Shown in pieces: positions 45,955 to 54,796 of a stretch of 64,000 bases of DNA (within the stretch, counting starts at the first letter, position 1; every line of letters begins with the position of its first letter). This stretch comes from Candidatus Binataceae bacterium (GTDB taxonomy: Bacteria; Desulfobacterota; Binatia; Binatales; Binataceae): contig DASRHP010000008.1 in the NCBI GenBank assembly GCA_035650475.1, positions 62,001 through 126,000 on the forward strand. The letters are read 5' to 3'. Position numbers and translations under genes: made by a program. Below the pieces are notes generated by a model. It ran no database searches, had not been told where the DNA came from, and saw nothing but the letters and a program-made list of their open reading frames with translations.

Positions 45955-46899
45955 TCAGGCGAGATATTCGCTGACGATGAGCTCAGCGCTGTTGCGCCAG
46001 ATGTTGGAGGTGGTCACCCCGGAGCTGGCCCCGGCGCCAACCATGAACTCCGAGTGGAGCAACTGGCGGGCGGCTTCCTCGAGCGCTGGCGGCACCAGCA
46101 AATAGACGCCCTTGCCGCTGGAGAGCGCGCCGAAGGGCAGGCCACCGTCGGTCTTGAATGAGCGCATCGCGGCGCGCGCCGCACCGTAGTTGGCCGGATT
46201 GCTGAGATCCATGTTGCTCGCGTAGCAGAGCTGCCAGAGCCCGACGCCAGTGTTGGCGCGGCCGTCGACGCCGTAGCGGAATTCGCGGCGGTTGAAGACC
46301 GCTTCGTCGGTCAGCGTGTTCATCCGGGTAACCGCGTACTCGCGACGCAGCTGGAAGATGAACGGACGGATCGGGCGCGACGCGTCGACCAGGAACCAGT
46401 ATGGCCCGCCGCCGCCGGAGTTGACGTTGGCGACCTGGGTCTGGTTCGAGCCCATCGGGCCCACCGGATGGGTGGTCGCGAAGAACGGCTGGCCGTCGTA
46501 GGCGAGCACCGAGGCAGGCGTGGCGACGGCGCTTTTGATCATTGAGAAAAGCAGCATGTCCGGGTGGACTTTGGTGTCCCAGCCGAGCTGTTCGATGACC
46601 GGCTCGTAAACGCCGTAGGTGTCGTCCTCGATGTCGTTGCGGTCGATGCCGATGGTGTCTTCGAAGTTCTTGTTGACGATCGTGTAGGCGTGGGCCTCGA
46701 GCGCCTGGACCACGCGCTCACCGAGCCACTCGCGAAAACGGGTGGTGCGGCCCAGCCATGGATAGGTGGTCTGGCGCGAGCCCGAGCGGACGATCGAGGC
46801 GATCTGCTCGTAGTAGCTCGGCGGCTTCTCGAAGCCGCGCTGGAAGATGACGTCGAAGCCGGTGAACAGGGCGGTGAGATTTGCTGCGCTGATTTCCAT
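45955..46899 (-). CDS. Major capsid protein (Mu gpT-like)
   Basis: A 314-residue head subunit of the Mu gpT family. Diagnostic phrases are MEISAANLTALFTGFDVIFQRGF, YPWLGRTTRFREWLGERVVQALEAHAYTIVNKNFEDTIGIDRNDIEDD, and the C-terminal LLVPPALEEAARQLLHSEFMVG. Length matches Mu gpT (305). The sequence is intact throughout. It lies between the decoration gene and gp36, and hairpins flank it on both sides (46917-46935 and 45901-45935). Confidence 0.95.
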   Translation of the reverse strand: MEISAANLTALFTGFDVIFQRGFEKPPSYYEQIASIVRSGSRQTTYPWLGRTTRFREWLGERVVQALEAHAYTIVNKNFEDTIGIDRNDIEDDTYGVYEPVIEQLGWDTKVHPDMLLFSMIKSAVATPASVLAYDGQPFFATTHPVGPMGSNQTQVANVNSGGGGPYWFLVDASRPIRPFIFQLRREYAVTRMNTLTDEAVFNRREFRYGVDGRANTGVGLWQLCYASNMDLSNPANYGAARAAMRSFKTDGGLPFGALSSGKGVYLLVPPALEEAARQLLHSEFMVGAGASSGVTTSNIWRNSAELIVSEYLA

Positions 46900-46916
46900 C
46901 GTTACTACCGTTGAGG

Positions 46917-46935
46917 CCCGCGGCGCGGCCGCGGG
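46917..46935 (-). other. Short stem-loop ahead of the major capsid gene
   Basis: CCCGCGG (46917-46923) and CCGCGGG (46929-46935) pair around CGCGG in the 57-nt gap between the decoration gene and the capsid gene. It may protect or separate transcripts. Confidence 0.35.
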
Positions 46936-46956
46936 GCGGAGGATGGCGTCGCGGTG

Positions 46957-47688
46957 TCAGGCGGCGAGCGCCGCCTGGTGCCAGAAGTCGACCCAGACCT
47001 GGCCGCTGGGGTCGAGGTTGACGACCGTACCGGCCACGCTGCGAGTCGGCGCGCCCCAGTTGTACGAGACCAGCACGGTTGACGCCGCCGCGATCGCGCC
47101 ACCACTCGGCGGCAGCATGATCATCCCGGCCTGGTAATCGACCACGTAGTCCTTGCCCTCGACGTAGGTGGTGCCCGGCGGTGAGGAGGTCACCACCAGC
47201 TTGGAGATGTTCTCGTGACCGACCGTGATTACCTGCGCGCTGGTCGAAGCGGGAAAGGTATGCGACTCGCCGCTCACCGCGGTTGCCCCCGAGCCGTCGC
47301 TCGCCGACACGGAATTGTCGTCCACTGCGAAGCACAGCGCTCCGACCTGCGCCTGTGCGAGCGAGCCGTCGTTGACCGCATACATGAAGACGCCGCGCCG
47401 GCACACGATCGAGATCGCGCCCGCCGCGCCCGCCGGCTGGTTGGTGCCAGGAATCATCGCCGACGAAGTATTGATCGCGTCCTGGCCGGGCAGACCGTTG
47501 TACAGCCGCTCGGCCCGCCCGACGATTTTCAGCCCCGACGCTGAACTGGCCGGGACCGCGTTGCCGTTGGCGTTGAGTGCGACCATCGCGCCCAGATAGA
47601 TGGTCGTATTCGCCTCGACCGGGTAGATTTGCATTCGCCCGAAGTCGGCCATTTCAGGCGTGTTGCGGGAGCTGCTTAGAGCCGCCAT
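46957..47688 (-). CDS. Capsid decoration-type protein with C-terminal beta module
   Basis: A 243-residue protein between protease and major capsid genes, where Mu-like phages keep a head decoration or cement protein. The first 140 residues fit that type: FGRMQIYPVEANTTIYLGAMVALNANGNAVPA and IVCRRGVFMYAVNDGSLAQAQVGALCFAVDDNSVS. Residues about 165-225 add a beta module (TTYVEGKDYVVDYQAGMI, STVLVSYNW) that also occurs in gp37 and the sheath. It is 57 nt before the capsid gene. Confidence 0.8.
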   Translation of the reverse strand: MAALSSSRNTPEMADFGRMQIYPVEANTTIYLGAMVALNANGNAVPASSASGLKIVGRAERLYNGLPGQDAINTSSAMIPGTNQPAGAAGAISIVCRRGVFMYAVNDGSLAQAQVGALCFAVDDNSVSASDGSGATAVSGESHTFPASTSAQVITVGHENISKLVVTSSPPGTTYVEGKDYVVDYQAGMIMLPPSGGAIAAASTVLVSYNWGAPTRSVAGTVVNLDPSGQVWVDFWHQAALAA

Positions 47689-47739
47689 GGGGTTACCTCG
47701 TTGGGATTGTGCCTGTGGATGAAGGGCGCGGCGGCAGGC

Positions 47740-48363
47740 TTACTCGCCGCCGTGATTGAGGCGCAGAAAATCGCCGTGCCCCCCACGCCTGCGCCGCAGA
47801 TAGTCCTGCGCATTTACTCCGAGCTGAACGCAGATCGCGGTCTCGACCGCGCTGAGCGCGTTTGCGCCGGCGCGCCCGAGCTGACGCGGCGGCGCGATGT
47901 CGGCCGCGGCGCGCTCGACCTCCACGCCGAAGACCGCGGGCTGGCGGGCGACGAAGGCGGCGAAGCCGTCGACGTCGGCCTGGCAATACGAGACCGCCCA
48001 CTCGCGCTGGGCGGGGATCAGCTTGCCCGCGCGGATTGCCTCGTCCACTGCGCGCTCGGCGCGCTCGCGCGCGCCCTGCGCGCGCATCCGGTTGAGCTCG
48101 CTTAACACCTTCTGGAACTGCGCGACCGGGACGTAGCGCGCGGGGTCGGCGTCCGCGCCGCCGGCGCTCATCGCGCCGCCGTCCGCCCGCGCCCCTTCCG
48201 CGCCGCGCTCGTGCTCGGCGCTGGCCTCGCCGTTGGCTGCGTCCTGCGCGTCATCGTCCGCGTCGCCGCTGAGCAGTGCGCGGACCGCGGCGAGCGCCTC
48301 CTCGGCCGAGGCTTCATCCGGCAGGCCCAGCAGCTTGCGCAATTCGTCCAGCAATGAATGCAT
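47740..48363 (-). CDS. Possible nested scaffold protein (Mu Z-like internal start)
   Basis: An in-frame ATG at 48363 inside the protease gene has AGGGA 7 nt before it and opens MHSLLDELRKLLGLPDEAS, right at the change from protease to scaffold part. It would give a 207-residue scaffold alone. In phage Mu the scaffold gene Z is nested in the same way inside I. Use of this start is inferred. Confidence 0.45.
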   Translation of the reverse strand: MHSLLDELRKLLGLPDEASAEEALAAVRALLSGDADDDAQDAANGEASAEHERGAEGARADGGAMSAGGADADPARYVPVAQFQKVLSELNRMRAQGARERAERAVDEAIRAGKLIPAQREWAVSYCQADVDGFAAFVARQPAVFGVEVERAAADIAPPRQLGRAGANALSAVETAICVQLGVNAQDYLRRRRGGHGDFLRLNHGGE

Positions 48364-48900
48364 GATTCCGTCCCTGGCATGGCCCGCGCTTGCTGCCGCG
48401 CGCGCCGAAATTGCGGTCAGATAGAGGTTGGGATTGTTGGTCAGCCCTGCGCGCAGAAGCCGCATAACCTCGCCCTCCGCGGTGTATTGGAAGACCGGCG
48501 AGATGTAGCGGTACTCGCGCGACGCGATCGCCATCGCGCCGTGCGGAGTCCACTCGACGCGGCCCCACAGCGCCCCTTCCCGCGCGGCGAGTTCACAGAT
48601 CCATCCCGCCGCCGGCGCCGGACGCCCTTTGGGTGCGGCGAAGTCCGTCGCATGGTCGTAGTCGATCGGCAGCCCGGCCGCCATCGCGAGCTCGTTGGTC
48701 GCCGCGATCACAGCGGCGGGGTCGCTGAGGCGGAAAGGGCCGCGGCCGTCGCGACCGGAAAACTCGCCGGTGGGGATCAGCATTACCCATTCGGGCGGCG
48801 CCGCTTCGCCCAGGTGGCTGTCGTCGAGCACGACGCCATGCACGGCGAGCGCTGCGCCTTGCGGGGCGGGCCTGGCGGATGTGAAGTGCGTCGCGTCCAT
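47740..48900 (-). CDS. Phage head maturation protease/scaffold (Mu gpI-like)
   Basis: A 386-residue head protease of the Mu gpI family. PEWVMLIPTGEFSGRDGRGPF, LPIDYDHATDFAAPKGRPAPAAGWI, GRVEWTPHGAMAIASREYRYISPVF and LTNNPNLYLTAISARA are its conserved blocks and fill the first 175 residues. The rest is a helical, Ala/Glu/Asp-rich scaffold part. The ATG at 48900 is used; a TTG nine codons upstream is possible. No clear ribosome-binding site precedes either. First gene of the cluster, 38 nt behind a perfect palindrome. Confidence 0.9.
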   Translation of the reverse strand: MDATHFTSARPAPQGAALAVHGVVLDDSHLGEAAPPEWVMLIPTGEFSGRDGRGPFRLSDPAAVIAATNELAMAAGLPIDYDHATDFAAPKGRPAPAAGWICELAAREGALWGRVEWTPHGAMAIASREYRYISPVFQYTAEGEVMRLLRAGLTNNPNLYLTAISARAAASAGHARDGIMHSLLDELRKLLGLPDEASAEEALAAVRALLSGDADDDAQDAANGEASAEHERGAEGARADGGAMSAGGADADPARYVPVAQFQKVLSELNRMRAQGARERAERAVDEAIRAGKLIPAQREWAVSYCQADVDGFAAFVARQPAVFGVEVERAAADIAPPRQLGRAGANALSAVETAICVQLGVNAQDYLRRRRGGHGDFLRLNHGGE

Positions 48901-48937
48901 CGCGGCGGATTGTGCCGCAGGCCGCAAAGCCCGGTAA

Positions 48938-48955
48938 GGGTGAAATATTTCACCC
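48938..48955. promoter_or_regulatory. 18-bp perfect palindrome, candidate operator of the particle operon
   Basis: GGGTGAAAT-ATTTCACCC is perfectly symmetric and lies 37 nt before the first ATG of the cluster. It is the only AT-rich patch nearby and is placed where a repressor or activator of the particle genes would bind. It does not fit the LexA consensus. Confidence 0.6.
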
Positions 48956-49286
48956 CCAACGATCCGAGGATGGACGGCCGCACGACTAGCTATTCGGCGC
49001 GAATACTCAATGGGGGTGACTGCGTATCAATTTGTGCCGGTAATTCGCGGATTTCAGGGTTGGCCGAAAGTCTGCGGCGAGAGCGGCTCTGCGATGAAGC
49101 GCGCGCCGTTCCGCTCGAAGTCACGGGACTGACTAATGAATCCGTGCAGAATTACTAACAGTCGCCGCCGCGTGCCGGTGTTGCGCTGCAGAGCGGAGGG
49201 TCAAAATAGCGCGCCCGCAGGGACAACGCGTTACACTCGCGCGGCGCTCGCCAGCCGCACGGGCCGGAGCCAAGCCGCGCGCGCTC
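48956..49286. other. Gene-free stretch upstream of the particle cluster
   Basis: About 330 nt without a supported gene. Portal or terminase sequence was looked for here on both strands and not seen. It should contain the promoter of the particle operon (minus strand); I could not fix -35 and -10 boxes. Confidence 0.45.
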
Positions 49287-49607
49287 TCATTCGGGCAGCT
49301 CACCGAGCAGCATTCGGGCTGCGCAAAAGTTGGTGCTCGGGAGGCTCTCGCTGAACCATTCATAGACCGGCGCCAGTGGGGCGCGGGCCTGCGCTACGCG
49401 GCCCCGCGCGCGCATCAGCCGCGCGATCGAAGTCGCGGCTCGCAGCTCCCACGATTTGGCCTCCCGCGCGCGGGCGACCTCGATCGCGTCGTGCAGATAC
49501 GCTTGGACCGAATCGAGTTCGCCTGCCGCAGCGGCGAGTTCGCCGAGCAGGCGGCGGATTTCGACTAGCGGGGCAGAGCGCTGGACGAGGGCCATCCGCG
49601 TCGGCAT
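49287..49607 (-). pseudogene. C-terminal relic of a TPR-containing ATPase/adenylate-cyclase-type protein
   Basis: A 106-codon frame whose translation is the tail end of the large signalling ATPases that carry C-terminal tetratricopeptides: SVQAYLHDAIEVARAREAKSWELRAATSIARLMRARGRVAQARAPLAPVYEWFSE, then ARMLLGEL. In intact members this is the last 100 of about 1000 residues. Nothing upstream continues it: the citrate synthase gene ends 25 nt away. It is therefore a truncated remnant, standing at the upstream border of the phage-like cluster. Confidence 0.7.
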
Positions 49608-49632
49608 GCGGGGCGCGCGCCCGGGCCCGGGC

Positions 49633-50964
<1,332 letters not shown>

Positions 50965-51155
50965 GAGCGTTTCCTTCTCTGGCGCAAGCTTCTACCGGGC
51001 AGTCTTGTCCGATCAGCGCGCGAACTCAACCCCGCGAATCAACATATATACAGCTCAAGGATCGAGCACGCCGGCGCGCCCACTGGCGCCGCCCGGCCGC
51101 GCATGGCACGCTGTCCGATCATGAGACTCTGGGGCGACCAAGCAGGGCGCGCGCC

Positions 51156-51791
51156 ATGATCGATCGCCTGATGACCTCGCTCTCGGCCGCCATCGTGGCG
51201 ACCATCTCGGCGATGGGCTACGGCGGGATCGTGCTGTTGATGGCGATCGAGAGCGCCTGCGTGCCGCTGCCATCGGAAGTCACGATGCCGTTTTCGGGCT
51301 ACCTGGTCGCCGCCGGGCGCTTCGACCTGCAACTGGTCGCGCTCGCCGGCGCGCTCGGATGTCTGCTGGGCTCGTACGTCGCCTATTTTATCGGCAAGGG
51401 CGGTAACCGCCTGCTCGTGCGCTACGGGCGCTACGTCCTGATCGCGCCGCACGAGATCGAACTCGCTGAGCGCTTCTTCGAGCGCTGGGGTGCGCAGGCC
51501 GTCTTCATCAGCCGCCTGCTGCCGGTGATCCGCACCTTCATCGCGCTGCCGGCGGGGGTGGCGCGGATGCGGCTTGTGCCGTTCACGATTTACACGCTGC
51601 TCGGCTCGTACCTGTGGTGCCTGGGCCTTGCGTGGGCAGGGATGAAGCTGGGGCAGCACTGGGACGATCTCGGCCCGTATTTCCATCGCTTCGACGGCGT
51701 GCTCGGGGTGCTGATCGTCGCCGGGGGCGGCCTGGTGCTATACAATCGAATCAAGGGAATCGGCGGCGCACACAGCGCCGCGCGCGACTGA
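51156..51791 (+). CDS. DedA-family membrane protein
   Basis: A 211-residue membrane protein of the DedA/SNARE-associated family; members flip undecaprenyl phosphate or other lipids. ESACVPLPSEVTMPFSGYL near residue 30 gives the conserved Glu and Pro, and SRLLPVIRTFIALPAGVARM near 120 the Arg-rich signature. Four or five hydrophobic spans are seen. It is divergent from gltA with 190 nt between them. Confidence 0.9.
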   Translation: MIDRLMTSLSAAIVATISAMGYGGIVLLMAIESACVPLPSEVTMPFSGYLVAAGRFDLQLVALAGALGCLLGSYVAYFIGKGGNRLLVRYGRYVLIAPHEIELAERFFERWGAQAVFISRLLPVIRTFIALPAGVARMRLVPFTIYTLLGSYLWCLGLAWAGMKLGQHWDDLGPYFHRFDGVLGVLIVAGGGLVLYNRIKGIGGAHSAARD

Positions 51792-51869
51792 CGATTCAGC
51801 CGGCGCGCGTCAGTCGATTGCTGATTTGATGCGCGTGCGCGGCGGCGACCGTGCCGAGCGCTTTCGACG

Positions 51870-52109
51870 ATGGCGGAGCGCGATTTCGATCCTGACCGGC
51901 TCACCGAGGTCTTCCGCAGCATCGATTCGATGCGGGTGAAGATGGCCTATGACCTGATCGCCGGCAGTGGGCTCGAGGTTTTCATCTTTGACGGCGACAT
52001 GTCGCGGATGCTCGGCTCGACCTCCGCGGTGCCGGCGCGCCTGATGGTTTACGCCTCGGACGCGGCTGAGGCGCGCGCCCGCCTAAAGGACCTTGGCTTC
52101 AGCGAGTAG
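51870..52109 (+). CDS. DUF2007-type putative signal-transducing protein
   Basis: A 79-residue protein with the small ferredoxin-like fold of DUF2007: EVFRSIDSMRVKMAYDLIAGSGLEVFIFD, VPARLMVYASDAAEARARLKDLGF. These proteins have a PII-like look, but no function is established. It lies 78 nt after dedA on the same strand. Confidence 0.75.
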   Translation: MAERDFDPDRLTEVFRSIDSMRVKMAYDLIAGSGLEVFIFDGDMSRMLGSTSAVPARLMVYASDAAEARARLKDLGFSE

Positions 52110-52115
52110 CGGGTA

Positions 52116-52787
52116 TCATCGCGCCGCCGACTCGACCATCGCGGCGAAGCCGCGCAGCGCGGCGGCGATGAAGGCGCGCACGCGCGCCGGGTCTTTGCTT
52201 CCGCGCCGGTGGGGGACGTCGGTATGCGTGAACGAATCGACGCCCCACGGGCGGACCGCTGCGATCGCCGCGCCGACATTCTCAGCGCTCAGCCCGCCGG
52301 CCAGGATTACGGGCACGCGCGAGCGCTCGACGATCGCGCGGCTTATCTGCCAGTCGTGGGTTTCGCCGGCCGTGCCCTTGGCGCCCGAATCGAGCATCAG
52401 GTAGTCGGCTGCCTGCTGATGCGCGTCGGCCTCGGCCATTGTCTCTCCGGCGCGCACGGCGATCGCGCGCAGTAGTCTCGTCGGCGCCACCCGCGCGCGA
52501 ATCCATGCGCAGTCCTCGGGCTCGATCTCGCGCGCGGCGACGTGCACGACATCGGGCCGCACCGCGTCAACCATCGCGCAGATCTCCTCCCGGTCGTCGC
52601 TCAGCGAGAGCGCGACGCCGCGAGCGCGCGGGCGGATTGCGGCGAGAATTTCGCGCGCGGCGCCGGCGCCGATCGCCTCGGGCACCACCCCCGGCTCGGC
52701 CACCACCACGCCGATCTGATCCGCGCCCGCCTCGGCCACCATCACCGCGTCCGCGACCGAGGTCATGCTGTAAATCTGGATGATCAT
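52116..52787 (-). CDS. TrpF-like (phosphoribosylanthranilate isomerase family) protein lacking the catalytic Cys
   Basis: A 223-residue TIM barrel. It resembles TrpF in the order of its strands: GADQIGVVVAEPG, VDAVRPDVVHV, YLMLDSGAKGTAGETHDW (with the Asp that acts as general acid in TrpF), PVILAGGLSAENVGAAI. But the first strand reads IIQIYSMTSV where TrpF has KICG; the general-base cysteine is missing. The phosphate-binding end is also changed (VDSFTHTD for VDVSSGVE). It probably is not a working tryptophan enzyme, and no trp genes are nearby. Its substrate is unknown. The ATG at 52787 gives the family-like beginning. Confidence 0.65.
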   Translation of the reverse strand: MIIQIYSMTSVADAVMVAEAGADQIGVVVAEPGVVPEAIGAGAAREILAAIRPRARGVALSLSDDREEICAMVDAVRPDVVHVAAREIEPEDCAWIRARVAPTRLLRAIAVRAGETMAEADAHQQAADYLMLDSGAKGTAGETHDWQISRAIVERSRVPVILAGGLSAENVGAAIAAVRPWGVDSFTHTDVPHRRGSKDPARVRAFIAAALRGFAAMVESAAR

Positions 52788-52882
52788 CTTTTTTCACCAA
52801 CTCTCGCCCGCCGCTCCGATGGTGCGGCTGGCCTGAGTGCTGTGCGCGGGTTCATCAACTCGCGGTCGGTTAAGTTGCCCGC

Positions 52883-54592
52883 CTAGAGCGGCTTGACCAA
52901 CTGGCGTTCGTACGCGGCGGCGATCGCCGCGAGCGTGTCGGCCTCGGCGGCCGGCTTGTCGTCGCGGATACGGACGATGCGCGCGAAGCGCAGCGCGATC
53001 CCGCCCGCATACTGCGGACTGCGCTGGAGGTCGCTGTAGGCGACCTCGACCACGATTTCGGGGCGCACGAACACGGTGCCGTGCGCCTCGTCGGTCTTGA
53101 GCGCGAGCAGCCGCGCCGTCATCTCCTCGAACTGTTCGTCGGTCAGTCCCTTGAAGGTCTTGCCAACCTCGACCAGCCCGCCGCGCTCGCCGTCGCGCGC
53201 CGCCAGATGGTAGTTCGACAGCCATCCGTGGCGCCGCCCGTAGCCCCAGTCGGCGGCGACGATCACCAGATCCAACGTGCGCGCGTGCTTGATCTTGAGC
53301 CATCCGCGGCCGCGCGCGCCGGGCGTGTAGCGGCTGTCCAGCGCCTTCGCCATCACGCCCTCGTAGCCCGCTGCAATCGCCTCGGCGTAGAAGCGTTCGG
53401 CTTCGGCGAGGTTGGCCGGCACGATCCGCGCGGCCAACGAGAGTCCGGTTTCGGCCGCCATCCGCGCCAGCTCGGCGTAGCGCTCTTGGTAGGGACGGTC
53501 GATCCACAACTCGCCATCGCGGGCCATGAGATCGAAGACGAACAGGCGCACCGGCTGCTCGGTGCGCAGGCGCTCGACCTCGCGCACGCGCCCGAAGCGG
53601 CGCATCACCTCCTGAAACGCGAGCGGGCGCCCGCAGGCGTCCACGGCGATGACCTCGCCGTCGAGGATCGCGTGGCGTGCGCCCAGGCGCGCGGCCGCTT
53701 CGGCCACTTCGGGCAGGCTCGCCGTGATCTCGTTGAGCCGGCGCGAGAAGATGCGCACGCCGTCGGGCGCGCGATGGATCTGGACACGCGCGCCGTCGAG
53801 CTTGTGTTCCAGCGCGAAGCGGCGGCCGAGGATGGCGAAGGCGTCTGCGACCTCGCGCGCCGGCTGCGCGAGCATCGGGCGCAGCGGGCGCGCGGCGGCG
53901 ACGCCCGCGGCCGCCGCCGCGGCCATCTCAGCGCGGGCGGCGCCGAGGGCGCCGCCCGGCGCGCCGGCGCAGGGGGCGGCTGGCGCGCGCAGCGCGCGCG
54001 CCAGCCGCCCCACGTCGCCCTCCAGCATGTGCATCCGCCGCACCTCCTCGGTTGGCCGCCCCGCCATCTTCGCCAGCGCCTCGACCATTAACCCCTCGCT
54101 CATCCCGTGGCGCATCTCGCCGATCAGCACCTTGGCCGCGTACTTCGCCTCCAGCGCCGTCATCCGCGCCAGCAGCTCCCGCAGCATCGCGAGCTTGCGC
54201 GGCCGCGCGTTGCGTCCCTCGACCTCGGCGATCTCGGCGAACGTGCGCGCGACCTCGTCCAGCGTGAGCGTGGGCGCAGGCTCCTCGCGCCGCATGCGCA
54301 TTGCCATCTCGACCGCCTCGCCGAAGTCGGCCGCGGCGGCGAAGATCTCCTCGCCCTGGTCCTCGCTGCCGCCGAGCTCGGCCGCGATCTTCCATACCGC
54401 GCGGCCGCTGATATTGAGCGGCTTGGCCGCGCCCTGCTCGAGCGCGCGGCCGACCATGAAGCGCGCGGCAACCGCGGCCTCATTGGGCTCGAGGCCGGCG
54501 AGAAAGTCGGCGGCGAGCGCGGCTATTTGAAGCCGGCTGGAGGTCTGGCTAAGCGACTGGCAGAGCTCGGCGAAATCGTGGAAAGAGGCCAC
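52883..54592 (-). CDS. ATP-dependent DNA ligase
   Basis: A 569-residue ligase of the archaeal/LigB type. An N-terminal DNA-binding domain (to about 215) has LARMTALEAKYAAKVLIGEMRHGMSEGLM. The nucleotidyltransferase core has the AMP-lysine in EHKLDGARVQIH at about 265. Motif III, RLRTEQPVRLFVFDLM, and motif V region, AKALDSRYTPGARGRGWLKIKH, follow, then an OB domain with VGKTFKGLTDEQF. Length is normal. A GTG start is used. Such ligases join breaks in repair; the replicative NAD-dependent ligase is presumably elsewhere. No Ku or primase gene adjoins it. Confidence 0.94.
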   Translation of the reverse strand: MASFHDFAELCQSLSQTSSRLQIAALAADFLAGLEPNEAAVAARFMVGRALEQGAAKPLNISGRAVWKIAAELGGSEDQGEEIFAAAADFGEAVEMAMRMRREEPAPTLTLDEVARTFAEIAEVEGRNARPRKLAMLRELLARMTALEAKYAAKVLIGEMRHGMSEGLMVEALAKMAGRPTEEVRRMHMLEGDVGRLARALRAPAAPCAGAPGGALGAARAEMAAAAAAGVAAARPLRPMLAQPAREVADAFAILGRRFALEHKLDGARVQIHRAPDGVRIFSRRLNEITASLPEVAEAAARLGARHAILDGEVIAVDACGRPLAFQEVMRRFGRVREVERLRTEQPVRLFVFDLMARDGELWIDRPYQERYAELARMAAETGLSLAARIVPANLAEAERFYAEAIAAGYEGVMAKALDSRYTPGARGRGWLKIKHARTLDLVIVAADWGYGRRHGWLSNYHLAARDGERGGLVEVGKTFKGLTDEQFEEMTARLLALKTDEAHGTVFVRPEIVVEVAYSDLQRSPQYAGGIALRFARIVRIRDDKPAAEADTLAAIAAAYERQLVKPL

Positions 54593-54796
54593 AGCAGGGA
54601 TTAAACCCGCCCTGTTGCGATTTACGCAATAGCCGGCTTCGCTTCCGCTGCAAGCGGGATTTCCTATTCGGTCCCGCGAAGAGGAGGGGCAAGAGTTGGG
54701 ATAATTGGCGCACGGGCGAAGCAGTCGCGTCGGACCGGCGGGCAGGGAGGCGCGCCCCGCTGGAGTGGGGATGCCCCTGATCGGCGCCGCGTTCGC

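Larger units (their letters stand above)
31600..48900 (-). mobile_element. Contractile-tailed phage-like particle cluster without packaging genes
   Basis: About 17 kb of tightly packed minus-strand genes in phage order: protease/scaffold, decoration protein, major capsid protein, gp36, gp37, sheath, tube, chaperone, tape measure, U, X, D, V, W, J, I, fibres, spike. Head genes resemble phage Mu, the tail Mu and P2. All are open, without stops or visible frame damage. Portal, terminase, gp30-like morphogenesis protein, integrase or transposase, repressor and lysis genes are not found inside or next to it. Codon use looks like the host's (GC-rich third positions). It may be a truncated prophage, a gene-transfer-like agent with unlinked packaging genes, or a domesticated particle. 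Confidence 0.9.

Noticed and set aside
48938..48955. LexA (SOS) box reading of the palindrome before the particle operon
   Set aside because: The symmetric halves do not contain the CTGT...ACAG pattern.
48956..49286. Search for a decayed portal or terminase upstream of the head protease
   Set aside because: No frame on either strand resembles gp28, gp29 or gp30; only the unrelated ATPase relic follows.
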